The position numbers and the translations under genes were made by a program. Shown one piece after another: positions 17,581-25,293 of a stretch of DNA of 64,000 nt. The notes under the pieces were generated by a model. The model saw only the letters and a list, made by a program, of their open reading frames with translations. It had not been told where the DNA came from and ran no database searches. Within the stretch, counting starts at the first letter, position 1. Every line of letters begins with the position of its first letter. Source of the stretch: Rikenellaceae bacterium (GTDB taxonomy: Bacteria > Bacteroidota > Bacteroidia > Bacteroidales > Rikenellaceae); contig CABJAJ010000004.1 in the NCBI GenBank assembly GCA_902363575.1, positions 124,001 to 188,000 of the forward strand, given 5' to 3'.

Positions 17581-18812
17581 TGCGAAGTACATTCAAGGTA
17601 TTATTTTACGTGAAGAAAGGCAGCGAGAAGCCGAACGGCAACCTGCCTCTGATGTGCCGTATCACGGTGGACGGCGAGATTAAACAGTTCAGTTGCAAGA
17701 TGGACGTTCCCCCACGCTTGTGGGATGTGAAGAACAGCCGTGCTTCGGGCAAGAGCGTCGAAGCGCAGAGAATCAACCTTGCAGTAGATAAAATCCGTGT
17801 GGAGGTAAACCGCCGCTATCAAGAGTTAATGCAGACGGACGGTTATGTTACCGCCGCCAAACTCAAAGACGCCTATCTCGGTATCGGCGTCAAGCAGGAA
17901 ACTTTGCTGAAGCTGTTCGAGCAGCACAACGCCGAGTTCGAGAAGAAAGTCGGGCACAGCAGGGCGCAGGGTACATTTACCCGTTATCGGACGGTCTGCA
18001 ACCATATTCGGGAGTTCCTGCCCCATACCTACAAGCGTGAGGATATTCCATTAAAGGAACTAAACCTCACGTTCATCAACGACTTCGAGTATTTTCTGCG
18101 CACGGAGAAGAAATGCCGCACCAATACCGTGTGGGGCTACATGATTGTGTTGAAACACATCGTTTCCATAGCGAGGAACGACGGGCGTTTGCCCTTTAAT
18201 CCCTTTGCGGGATATATCAACTCTCCCGAAAGCGTGGACAGGGGCTACCTCACCCAAACGGAGATACAGACGCTCATGGACGCACCGATGAAGAACGCCA
18301 CCCACGAGCTTGTACGGGACTTGTTCGTCTTTTCTGTTTTCACGGGTTTGGCGTATTCGGACGTGAAGAACCTCACCGCCGACCGCCTGCAAACATTCTT
18401 CGACGGCAACCTGTGGATAATCACCCGAAGAAAGAAGACCAACACCGAATCGAACATCCGCCTTTTGGACGTTCCCAAGCGTATCATCGAGAAATACAAG
18501 GGGCTGGCAAGGGACGGTCATGTTTTCCCCGTTCCGAGCAACGGCAGTTGTAACAAGATACTCAAAGATATAGGCAGACAATGCGGCTTCAAGGTGCGTT
18601 TGACCTACCATGTCGCACGCCACACGAACGCCACGACCGTGCTTCTGTCGCACGGCGTATCCATCGAAACGGTGAGCCGCCTTTTGGGACACACGAACAT
18701 AAAGACCACCCAAATTTACGCCAAAATCACCGCCCAGAAGATAAGCCAAGACATGGAAACCTTGTCGCACAAGTTGGAGGATATGGAGAAGAATATCTGC
18801 CGAGCCATTTAA
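17580..18812 (+). CDS. Tyrosine recombinase/integrase, IntDOT-like
   Basis: The 410-residue protein has an N-terminal arm-type region (MRSTFKVLFYVKKGSEKPNG), a SAM-like core-binding domain and a C-terminal catalytic domain. His 344 and Arg 347 (YHVARHTNATT), His 371 (LLGHTNIKTT) and the nucleophile Tyr 380 are in place. The usual first catalytic Arg in TGLR is Ala 258 here (FTGLAYSDV), as in many Bacteroidetes integrases of the IntDOT type. It probably catalyses integration and excision of this element. The ATG is preceded by GGAG, which is unusually strong for this phylum. Confidence 0.93.
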   Translation: MRSTFKVLFYVKKGSEKPNGNLPLMCRITVDGEIKQFSCKMDVPPRLWDVKNSRASGKSVEAQRINLAVDKIRVEVNRRYQELMQTDGYVTAAKLKDAYLGIGVKQETLLKLFEQHNAEFEKKVGHSRAQGTFTRYRTVCNHIREFLPHTYKREDIPLKELNLTFINDFEYFLRTEKKCRTNTVWGYMIVLKHIVSIARNDGRLPFNPFAGYINSPESVDRGYLTQTEIQTLMDAPMKNATHELVRDLFVFSVFTGLAYSDVKNLTADRLQTFFDGNLWIITRRKKTNTESNIRLLDVPKRIIEKYKGLARDGHVFPVPSNGSCNKILKDIGRQCGFKVRLTYHVARHTNATTVLLSHGVSIETVSRLLGHTNIKTTQIYAKITAQKISQDMETLSHKLEDMEKNICRAI

Positions 18813-18829
18813 TTAAGAACAGAATACCG

Positions 18830-19222
18830 ATGAAAGAAGAAAGGAACATTATCACGATGGACGGGCAGGGCAATATCTCCCTGCCGAGCGATATAGGCGC
18901 AACCGCCATGACCGAGCGAGAAATCTGCGAACTGTTCGGGGTTATCGCCCCGACGGTTCGGGCAGGGATAAAGGCACTCTGCAAAAGCGGAGTTTTGAGT
19001 ATATATGACATAAAGCGCATTATCCGCATATCGGACAGATACAGCGCGGAGGTTTACAACCTCGAAACGATAGCCGCCCTCGCTTTCCGTATCGAGTCGT
19101 TCGGGGCGGCGAAAGTCCGCAGGGCATTATTAGAGAGGATTATACACGGGCGAAAAGAGAAAACGACGGTATTCGTGTCGGTTGTTTCGGACGGCAAGCC
19201 CAACAGCCGTTGGAAAGCATGA
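18830..19222 (+). CDS. Small DNA-binding-like protein of the mobile element
   Basis: The 130-residue protein begins 17 bases after the integrase stop. Its middle (TEREICELFGVIAPTVRAGIKALCKSGVL) looks like a helix-turn-helix, and SIYDIKRIIRISDRYSAEVYNLETIAALAFRIES follows with a RhuM/KilA-N-like flavour. I do not recognise a named family. Position next to the integrase suggests a role in excision, regulation or mobilization. The longer upstream frame overlaps the integrase and is a shadow. Confidence 0.7.
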   Translation: MKEERNIITMDGQGNISLPSDIGATAMTEREICELFGVIAPTVRAGIKALCKSGVLSIYDIKRIIRISDRYSAEVYNLETIAALAFRIESFGAAKVRRALLERIIHGRKEKTTVFVSVVSDGKPNSRWKA

Positions 19223-19226
19223 TGAT

Positions 19227-19298
19227 ATACCAACATATCAACATACCAACATATCAACATGCAAACGTACCAGCATACCAGCATGCAAACATGCAAAC
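19227..19298. repeat. Nine tandem 8-bp repeats (iteron-like)
   Basis: Nine adjacent octamers follow the pattern ATRYCARC or ATGCAAAC with small variations (for example ATACCAAC, ATATCAAC, ATGCAAAC). They lie directly after the small DNA-binding-like gene and before the palindromic oriT candidate. The array could bind a mobilization or replication protein, or simply vary in copy number. Confidence 0.75.
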
Positions 19299-19429
19299 CT
19301 ATCACTATGGTGATATATATTGCAGGTTCTATTCCTCTTTTCAGGGGAAAGCGGAGCAATCATTTCCGTTTACAAAGGCAAAGTAAGCACGGGGCTTTAT
19401 GTCGGCTAAAAGGTCAGGCGGCTGCGCCG

Positions 19430-19480
19430 TTTCCCGATAAATCTTCCTCTCGCTTCGCTGCGAGCGTATTTATCGGGAAA
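19430..19480. repeat. Large palindrome with nested stem
   Basis: TTTCCCGATAAAT (19430-19442) and its perfect inverse complement (19468-19480) enclose a second 5-bp stem (19449-19453 with 19460-19464). The structure would extrude as a cruciform or fold as a strong hairpin. It may be part of the transfer origin or a control site. Confidence 0.7.
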
Positions 19481-19651
19481 ACCTTGTATCCGACCGCCCT
19501 GTGCAAAAGAGCCTTTGAAAACGGAAACGACCGCCCCGCCGCCCACCACCGACCGAAAGGGAAAAATAATAAGGTGGGGTTATACGGGTAAGCAGGCGGC
19601 AGGGACAGCCACCGCCGAAAGGCAGACGGGCAGACGGACGGCACGCCGCAG

Positions 19652-19751
19652 GGTATTTACGGAGAAAATACCGTAGCTTATTAGGGAATTTTCCGAGCCG
19701 CAATACTCCGTATCGCTGAAAATTCCCCAATAAGGCAAGGGGCAAGCCCCT
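19652..19751. other. Candidate origin of transfer (oriT)
   Basis: Three stems lie in 100 bases just upstream of the relaxase gene: a 7-bp hairpin (19652-19658 with 19666-19672), a 17-bp inverted repeat with one mismatch (19677-19693 with 19718-19734) and a 6-bp hairpin (19738-19743 with 19746-19751). Inverted repeats next to the mob gene are the usual oriT layout for MobV elements. The nick site cannot be assigned from sequence alone. The rest of 19299-19839 shows only further short palindromes and no gene. Confidence 0.5.
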
Positions 19752-19839
19752 CTGCACACCCCATCGGGGACGGCATTTGCCGCCCCCGAAGATACAAAGA
19801 AATCATTGTTTCACAAGCCAAAAAAGAAAGGAAGAATAT

Positions 19840-21207
19840 ATGGGTTTCGTAGTTTTACACATGGAAAAGGCGCACGGCAGCGACAGCGGAACGACCGCAC
19901 ATATCGAGCGTTTCATCATACCGAAGAACGCCGACCCCACACGCACGCACCTGAACCGCAGGCTCATCGAATACCCCGACGGAGTGAAAGACCGTTCGGC
20001 GGCTATACAGCGGAGATTGGAAGAAGCTGGGCTGACACGCAAAATCGGAAGCAACCAAGTACGGGCAATCCGCATCAACGTATCGGGAACGCACGAGGAC
20101 ATGAAGCGGATAGAGGAAGAGGGGCGTTTGGACGAGTGGTGCGCCGACAATCTGAAATACTTCGCCGACACGTTCGGAAAGGAGAACATCGTGGCGGCTC
20201 ACCTGCACAGGGACGAGGAAACGCCGCACATACACGTTACGCTCGTCCCCATCGTCAAGGGAGAGCGTAAGCGCAGGAAAAGGGAGGAACAGACGAAGAA
20301 GCGATACCGCAAAAAGCCGACCGACACCGTGAGGCTGTGCGCAGACGATATTATGACACGGCTGAAATTGAAGTCCTACCAAGATACCTATGCCGAAGCG
20401 ATGGCGAAATACGGGTTGCAAAGGGGCATAGACGGCTCGAAGGCTCGCCACAAGTCCACGCAGCAGTATTATCGGGATATACAGAAACTCTCCGACAACC
20501 TCAAAGCGGAAGTGGTGGATTTGCAGCAGCAGAAAGAAACGGCACGGGAGGAACTAAGACGGGCGAAAAAAGAAATACAGACCGAGAAGCTGAAAGGGGC
20601 GGCAACCACCGCAGCTACCAACATAGCCGAGAGCGTTGGTTCTCTTTTCGGCAGTAACAAGGTCAAGGCGTTGGAGAGGGAGAACACTGCCCTGCATAGG
20701 AAGATAGCCGACCACGAGGAAACCATCGAAGCCCTGCAAGACAGGATACAGACCATGCAGGCAGACCACAGCCGAGAAATACGGGAAATGCAGCAGAAGC
20801 ACAGCAGGGAGATAACAGACAAGGACACAAGGCACAAGCAGGAAATATCGTTTCTGAAAACGGTAATCGCAAAGGCGGCGGCATGGTTTCCCTATTTCCG
20901 TGAAATGCTCCGAATCGAAAACCTTTGCCGCCTTGTGGGATTCGATGAAAGGCAGACCGCAACGCTCGTCAAGGGAAAGCCGTTGGAGTATGCAGGGGAA
21001 CTCTATTCGGAAGAACACGGACGGAAATTCACGACCGAAAAGGCAGGGTTTCAAGTCGTGAAAGACCCCACGGACGGGACGAGACTGGTTCTTGCCATTG
21101 ACCGAAAGCCCATTGCCGAGTGGTTCAAGGAACAGTTCGACAAGCTAAGGCAGAATATTCGCCGACCTATACAACCGCAAAGGAAAAGCAGAGGAATGAA
21201 GATATAA
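19840..21207 (+). CDS. MobV (Pre/Mob) family relaxase
   Basis: The 455-residue protein nicks oriT and pilots the strand during mobilization. The N-terminal relaxase domain has MGFVVLHMEKAHG, VRAIRINVSGTHEDM and the metal-binding motif HRDEETPHIHVTLVPI with His 123, His 130 and His 132. Like many MobV proteins it may use a non-Tyr nucleophile; none is certain here. Residues from about 195 to 340 form a long coiled coil (KLSDNLKAEVVDLQQQKETA and following), often linked to dimerization. The ATG at 19840 matches the family start; upstream codons run through palindromes. Confidence 0.9.
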   Translation: MGFVVLHMEKAHGSDSGTTAHIERFIIPKNADPTRTHLNRRLIEYPDGVKDRSAAIQRRLEEAGLTRKIGSNQVRAIRINVSGTHEDMKRIEEEGRLDEWCADNLKYFADTFGKENIVAAHLHRDEETPHIHVTLVPIVKGERKRRKREEQTKKRYRKKPTDTVRLCADDIMTRLKLKSYQDTYAEAMAKYGLQRGIDGSKARHKSTQQYYRDIQKLSDNLKAEVVDLQQQKETAREELRRAKKEIQTEKLKGAATTAATNIAESVGSLFGSNKVKALERENTALHRKIADHEETIEALQDRIQTMQADHSREIREMQQKHSREITDKDTRHKQEISFLKTVIAKAAAWFPYFREMLRIENLCRLVGFDERQTATLVKGKPLEYAGELYSEEHGRKFTTEKAGFQVVKDPTDGTRLVLAIDRKPIAEWFKEQFDKLRQNIRRPIQPQRKSRGMKI

Positions 21208-21232
21208 CCGTTTATCTTGCTGGAAAACAATA

Positions 21233-21272
21233 AAAAAGTGCCGTTCATGATGTCTTATGAATGGCACTTTTT
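21233..21272 (+). terminator. Intrinsic terminator after the relaxase gene
   Basis: A 16-bp stem (21233-21248 with 21257-21272, one G-T pair) has A and T runs on both sides. It ends relaxase transcription just before the promoter of the cargo genes. Confidence 0.85.
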
Positions 21273-21274
21273 AG

Positions 21275-21282
21275 TATATTTG
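21275..21282 (+). promoter_or_regulatory. -7 box for the cargo genes
   Basis: TATATTTG matches the consensus and lies immediately after the relaxase terminator, 96 bases upstream of the first cargo gene. Confidence 0.55.
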
Positions 21283-21377
21283 CACCTAAAAGTATATCGG
21301 GAGCTATGCCGGATACGTGACGAGCAAAAAACTTTCGGAAAAATATACGTGAATACAGAACTATAAATTTAAAAGCT

Positions 21378-21671
21378 ATGGGAACATTAGGCTGCATAAA
21401 CGATATGTTACAACGAGATAAAGAAAATCGTGAACTTCGTAAATTAAACAGAGATAGAATAAAAGAACATCAAAAGTATCTTGTAAACAAAGGTAAAGGA
21501 AATGATTTATCCAATATTTCTATTGAGCAAATGGAAGAAATTCATAAAAGAACAATAGAAAAAGAAGCACTTGATAATGCAAGTTTATTCAAAGCAAAAA
21601 TATATTTTATTGCAAGTATATTGCTTCTGTTTTTATTAGCGATAGTATGTTATATGCTATTTTTCAAATAA
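21378..21671 (+). CDS. Small membrane protein of unknown function
   Basis: The 97-residue product is charged and probably helical in its first 65 residues (CINDMLQRDKENRELRKLNR and so on) and ends in one strongly hydrophobic segment (IYFIASILLLFLLAIVCYML). This is a tail-anchored-like arrangement. Codon use is AT-rich, unlike the chromosomal genes. No family recognised. It is followed after 11 bases by the next cargo gene, so the two are probably co-expressed. Confidence 0.6.
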   Translation: MGTLGCINDMLQRDKENRELRKLNRDRIKEHQKYLVNKGKGNDLSNISIEQMEEIHKRTIEKEALDNASLFKAKIYFIASILLLFLLAIVCYMLFFK

Positions 21672-21682
21672 ATCAAAATAAT

Positions 21683-22663
21683 ATGAAGACAAATATCATC
21701 TTATTCAGTCTTATATCACTTTTATTCTTTTCACCAAGAATGAAAGCACAGCCAAATACGGCAAAACACGATTTTACGCATAAAGAAAATGGGTGGTATC
21801 ACGTATTAAGTACAGGTAGTTTGTCCTCTAAGCCAATCATAACAGTAAAGGATTTCGTTGGGCTAAAACTTGAAAAGGATTATTTCGGAAAATATGCTAT
21901 AAGCGGACAAATCAGCAAACATAAGCTAAACAAATGGGCCGATGAAACAGAAAAGTCTATTGGGAAAAAAATAGCATTTGTATTTAATGATTCCATTATT
22001 ACTGCTCCGCAAGTTAATTGCAGAATAGAAAGCGGTACATTCATGATAACGTCCTTTTCAGACCAAAAACTGCTAGAAATCTACAAAGGTATAATGAGAG
22101 AGAAGTCAGAATCTCTTGAAGTCGTTTTTAACGGTTGGGAAAAGGATTCTTTATACTATGAATTATCTCCAGAACAAAGAGATTCTGTAAGAATGAACAT
22201 TGACTATTGGGAAGCCAAAGCATGGATAGACTTAATAAGCAAACCAGAGGAACATTATTGGTATAGCATACAAGATTCTACCGAATACAAGAAACTTGAA
22301 AAGGCTTTAAAAGAAGAATTAAAAAAGCCAAATTTCAGTAGTAGAGCAACAGACTATATGAAATCTGATGCATACAAAGCATACAAACAATATCTACATA
22401 AGAATAAAGACTATATAAACCTAATGTTTCAAGGATTTTTATTCAATAATCTGAAAGGATTGAATGGCTATTTGGTAGATGATATAATACAGTCCAAGTA
22501 CCCTTATGCTCCAAGTATTAGAAGTTATATAGAGAAAACAAATAATGTTGATGATGAAAAACTGGCTGTATATGAATGGCAACGTAAAGTTTGGTATCAA
22601 ATGAACAAAGAAAAATCTCCACGAAATAAATATAAAAAGCGATATCGGAGCGTTACACCATAA
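21683..22663 (+). CDS. Secreted protein with SecDF P1 head-like domain
   Basis: The 326-residue protein has a signal peptide (MKTNIILFSLISLLFFSPRMKA) and is probably exported. Residues about 50-130 (GKKIAFVFNDSIITAPQVNCRIESGTFMITS) resemble the P1 head subdomain of SecD (pattern GK.lAivld..vitAP.vn..I.gG...I.g). The remaining 200 residues are Lys/Tyr/Glu-rich, without a recognised domain, and end KKRYRSVTP. A stand-alone P1-head-like domain on a mobile element is unusual; a role in export, envelope protection or interference with a secretion machine is possible but not shown. Confidence 0.65.
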   Translation: MKTNIILFSLISLLFFSPRMKAQPNTAKHDFTHKENGWYHVLSTGSLSSKPIITVKDFVGLKLEKDYFGKYAISGQISKHKLNKWADETEKSIGKKIAFVFNDSIITAPQVNCRIESGTFMITSFSDQKLLEIYKGIMREKSESLEVVFNGWEKDSLYYELSPEQRDSVRMNIDYWEAKAWIDLISKPEEHYWYSIQDSTEYKKLEKALKEELKKPNFSSRATDYMKSDAYKAYKQYLHKNKDYINLMFQGFLFNNLKGLNGYLVDDIIQSKYPYAPSIRSYIEKTNNVDDEKLAVYEWQRKVWYQMNKEKSPRNKYKKRYRSVTP

Positions 22664-22771
22664 AAACAGCTTGCCGAATATTATATTAAACGGCAACATC
22701 TGTAGTAAATGTTGGTGATACCCCAAATATGAAAATACGGAACTATAAATCAAAATAAAAGTACTAAAGTC

Positions 22772-23725
22772 ATGAGAAACAAAAACTTATTTACTTTTTT
22801 TCTAATATTTCTATGCTTCTGCTTTACAAATTGCAGTGATGATGAAAAAACAGAAGATATACATCATCTATCTTTTGAAAAAGATTACTACGAGCGTCCT
22901 CTAATCGGAGCCAAAAGTATAATGATACGAAGTGGAAATAAAGATTACTCCGTTGAGATAAAAGATCCCTCGATATTAGATGTCAAAATAGATTTATCAA
23001 GCCCTATCGGTATGGGTAATTTAGATATATATCCTAAACAAAAAGGAGAAACAACTATTCAAGTAAAGGACAATATTGCACATGAAACAACTGATCTAAG
23101 AATAAAGATAGTAGATAGTTATTTACATTTGTCTATTAACAACCCTGTACGCCCACCATATAAGCAAGGTGATGAAATTTTCGGTTCTTCGTCACTTTTG
23201 GGGCAGTTCATGTGTTAAAGCTAGTAAATTTATTGCCTAACAAGGTAATGCTTGTCCTATTGAACATGTGTCTTTTGATAGCTTTAATTTTATTCCCTTA
23301 AATAAGCTGGTATAGTCTATAGATAAAGGTGTTTAGTATATTTTACTGCCCCAAAAGTGACGAAGAACCAAATTTTCTTAATAAATAACGACGATAAAGA
23401 TTTCTACTTGTACGATGATAAATTAAAAATAAAGAGTACAGGAAATTATGAATTTTCCATAAAGGGAAATATTCCGTTCTTAACATTAACTTATCATAAA
23501 GAATTGGAGAATAGAACCATATATAAATATAATCTAACAGGAACAGACCAAACTATGTTTGCTGTTATAAAACTTTTTTTAGGCTGGGATTGGCACGATT
23601 TCATCGAAAGTCCAAAGACAAAAGAAATAGCACCTATTATAATGAGAGCAACAGATATAGAAACCAATACAGAATATTATCTAACAAGAAAAGCAACTGA
23701 TATTCCCGAAAATGTATTAGATTAA
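22772..23725 (+). pseudogene. Lipoprotein gene interrupted by a MITE
   Basis: The N-terminal part (22772-23182, 137 codons) starts MRNKNLFTFFLIFLCFCFTNC, a lipoprotein signal with a lipobox Cys followed by SDDEKTED. It stops soon inside the inserted element. The C-terminal part continues at 23378 in the same frame (LINNDDKDFYLYDDKLKI ... TDIPENVLD). Removing bases 23183-23369 plus one copy of the 8-base duplication restores one frame of 252 codons. The split product would be a 148-residue protein with 11 foreign residues. Function of the intact protein unknown; it resembles no family I can name. Confidence 0.85.
23183..23369. mobile_element. 187-bp MITE with 25-bp perfect terminal inverted repeats
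   Basis: The ends at 23183-23207 and 23345-23369 are perfect 25-bp inverted repeats starting GGTTCTTCGTCAC. The flanks carry an identical 8-base duplication, AAATTTTC, at 23175-23182 and 23370-23377. The interior of 137 bases is AT-rich and has no open frame, so it must be mobilised in trans. GG-starting ends and an 8-bp duplication fit the ISL3 family best, but no transposase is in the window to prove it. Confidence 0.92.
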
Positions 23726-23730
23726 AAACA

Positions 23731-23765
23731 GCCTCCGGCAGGGTTTTCGCTGGGGGCTTTCTTAT
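23731..23765 (+). terminator. Terminator-like hairpin after the interrupted lipoprotein gene
   Basis: An imperfect stem (AGCCTCCGGC with GCTGGGGGCT, containing G-T pairs) is followed by TTTCTT. It ends the cargo transcript. Confidence 0.6.
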
Positions 23766-23823
23766 GAAATCAAAAAGAAAGCGATATCGTAGTATTACAC
23801 AAAAAACAGCTGGCTATTACATA
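23764..23823 (+). repeat. Degenerate copy of the 3' end of the SecDF P1-like gene
   Basis: The short frame MKSKRKRYRSITQKTAG mirrors the end of the earlier gene (KKRYRSVTP) and its following bases (both run on to AAAAACAGCT). It appears to be a remnant of a second copy of the cargo gene. Confidence 0.5.
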
Positions 23824-24008
23824 ATGAAACAACATACTTGACTGATTGGTACGCTTCTCCTACCATGCGGACAAATCCCGGTAACAAAATGACAAAGCGG
23901 ACAATGTTCTTAACATGCCAACTTGTAAATGGGATGAATGATTTTCGTTTTTCGCAAGTTGATTTTATAAAATTGCTGCCAACAGTTCGTACTTTCGGAA
24001 AAAGATGT

Positions 24009-24103
24009 TATATTTGCAAATGAAAGAGTTATTTGACAGCATAGCAACGCAAAACGCTGAAATTCGCACAGTTGCCAAATCGTTACCTCTATTTCTCAAA
24101 TAA
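24009..24103 (+). other. Consensus promoter followed by a 27-codon reading frame
   Basis: TATATTTG at 24009-24016 is followed at 24020 by ATG and the frame MKELFDSIATQNAEIRTVAK plus SLPLFLK, stop at 24103. It may be a small peptide gene or the start of a lost gene. Apart from this and a short hairpin (TCGGTT/AACCGA near 24125-24145) I see no gene between 23824 and 24240. Confidence 0.3.
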
Positions 24104-24375
24104 TTCGCTAATAGTTTATTTCTCAATCGGTTAAGTCAAACCGATAAAAATCTAAAATATAATATTCGCGGAAAGAGAAGTTACCTTTTATCCTTCTCTC
24201 CCGCGTCCCGGCGGGCTGACGAGGGGTATTCTTTTGTGCGGTTGTGCTGCTCACGTTTCTTTAATCGTGTGCGATAGAATCTGCCAATATGGGATTCGTG
24301 GGAGCAATCGGGCGATTAGGGCGTAAGGGCAACTACCACACTAAGGCACTGCAAGGCCTACTGAACGGGGTTGTA

Positions 24376-24420
24376 CCTGCGCCTTTTTTAGTTATTTGGT
24401 CTCTATGCCGTCGAAAAAAT
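24376..24420 (-). pseudogene. Last codons of a deleted XRE gene
   Basis: The minus strand ends DFFDGIETK and stop, matching the end of the intact XRE gene at 25060 (EFFNGIETK). The flanking bases also match those at 25029-25075 in about nine of ten positions, including GGTTGTACCTGCGCC. The gene body is missing. Like the intact unit, this relic lies left of an RNA promoter. The bases 24240-24375 contain GC-rich sequence ending in the same terminator-like motif; no gene seen. Confidence 0.55.
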
Positions 24421-24463
24421 CCCGGATTCAATTCGACCAATGTTGTAATCTTATCAATTATAT

Positions 24464-24720
24464 TAACTTTGTATCAAATAAAGATGACTTTACCGTTTAG
24501 GCTGTGACAAACCTTGTGCTTTCCTAATAAACTCACAAGTTTTAACCAATTTAGCATAATTTGTCTGAAACCTAAATCATGTTTTCTGCCGTTCGACAGA
24601 CAGATCTGGGCGTAGGGAAATTTTCAAAGTGAAGGCTTTTTTGCGAGGGCCTTTTAGGAGAGAAAAGTACCTGCACCCTCTTTTTTTTGGGCGTTCACAA
24701 ACACGTTAATCCGATGATTA
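24464..24720 (+). ncRNA. Degenerate copy (D) of the repeated structured RNA
   Basis: A promoter-like TAACTTTG (24464-24471) precedes this segment. It keeps several blocks of RNA copies A and B in the same order: GCATAAT then TTGTCTG (A has GTATAAT and TTGTCAG), GACAGACAG then GGGCGTAGG (A: GACAGACAGGGGCGCAGG), and the tail CACCCTC, T run, GGGCGTTCACAAAC, then AATCCGATGAT at 24674-24718. The outer helices are not clearly kept, so it may be decayed or a distant variant. Confidence 0.4.
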
Positions 24721-24746
24721 AAAGGTGGAGTTAAAATTACTCCCAC
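24720..24746 (-). terminator. Terminator-like hairpin at the end of the XRE gene cluster
   Basis: GGAGT (24727-24731) pairs with ACTCC (24739-24743), overlapping the stop codon of the 24737 gene. On the minus strand it is followed by ACCTTTTAAT. Confidence 0.45.
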
Positions 24747-24988
24747 AAATCTTTGGAATTTCCAGCAATGCCGTGAAAAAAATCCTCCAGACTTATCTTA
24801 TAATAATCACACAAAATTGCCAACGTGCTTAGTGTGATATTCTGTTTACCCAGCTCGATTCTGCCAACATGAATATCCGTATCGATGAATACGTTTTTTT
24901 GTGAAGCACCGCACGCTTTCCTTAGCCGCCACAATTTTCCTGCAACCGCATGTAAAAGCTCTGTATTTTTTCGTGGATTACGTTTCAC
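24737..24988 (-). CDS. Small XRE-family HTH protein
   Basis: The 83-residue protein is essentially one helix-turn-helix domain. It has ELLHAVAGKLWRLRKACGAS, then the recognition part QKNVFIDTDIHVGRIELGKQNITLSTLAILCDYYKISLEDFF, which is close in pattern to its two neighbours (each with IHxGRxExGxxNxTxSTxxxLCxxYxIxxxxFF). It has no effector domain. It is the last gene of a probable three-gene minus-strand run (25524 to 24737). Confidence 0.8.
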   Translation of the reverse strand: MKRNPRKNTELLHAVAGKLWRLRKACGASQKNVFIDTDIHVGRIELGKQNITLSTLAILCDYYKISLEDFFHGIAGNSKDLWE

Positions 24989-25028
24989 ACAACAAATAAA
25001 TAGACAAAAATGGAAATATAAATTACGA

Positions 25029-25075
25029 TTGAACGAGGTTGTACCTGCGCCTTTTATAGTTATTTTGTCTCTATG
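25029..25075. repeat. Second copy of the 45-bp XRE 3'-end repeat
   Basis: The segment GAACGAGGTTGTACCTGCGC and the bases following it repeat those at 24376-24420 with a few changes. It covers the stop of the 25060 gene and a possible terminator motif. Confidence 0.6.
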
Positions 25076-25290
25076 CCGTTGAAAAATTCACCGAACGTTA
25101 TTTCATAAAACTTGCATAAAGCTGAAAAGGTACTTACCGTTGTGTTTGAATTACCTGCTTCAATGCGTCCGATGTGGATTCCGGTTAATCGGTAAACCTC
25201 TTTTTGTGTCAAACCTTTTGCATTTCTCAATGATCTGAATCTGTCGGACACACGCTTCATCAAGAGTTCATTATGGCGTTGGTTATACAT
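25060..25290 (-). CDS. Small XRE-family HTH protein
   Basis: The 76-residue single-domain protein starts MYNQRHNELLMKRVSDRFRS and carries GLTQKEVYRLTGIHIGRIEAGNSNTTVSTFSALCKFYEITFGEFF (positions about 26-70), a complete XRE HTH fold. It lies three bases after the stop of the 25294 gene, so the two form an operon. Likely a repressor or autoregulator; the divergent RNA promoter is the obvious nearby target. Confidence 0.82.
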   Translation of the reverse strand: MYNQRHNELLMKRVSDRFRSLRNAKGLTQKEVYRLTGIHIGRIEAGNSNTTVSTFSALCKFYEITFGEFFNGIETK

Positions 25291-25293
25291 AGC

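Larger units (their letters stand above)
17280..24240. mobile_element. Mobilizable (non-self-transmissible) genetic element, approximate limits
   Basis: Between tsaB and the XRE-RNA region the DNA carries a tyrosine integrase, a small HTH-like protein, iterons, palindromes and a MobV relaxase, followed by AT-rich cargo whose base composition differs sharply from the neighbours. No conjugation (tra) genes or coupling protein are present, so transfer would need a helper element. Ends are placed by composition and gene content only; I found no clear direct-repeat att sites. Confidence 0.6.

Noticed and set aside
19054..19359. Minus-strand frame with a repetitive Cys/Val/Trp/Tyr peptide
   Set aside because: The repetitive peptide is just the translation of the 8-bp repeats, and the rest is antisense to a real gene.
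23838..24023. 61-codon frame in the spacer after the interrupted lipoprotein
   Set aside because: It has no ribosome-binding site, promoter or recognisable sequence, and starts with a weak codon.
17280..24240. Prophage
   Set aside because: There are no structural, packaging or lysis genes; integrase plus MobV relaxase fits a mobilizable element.
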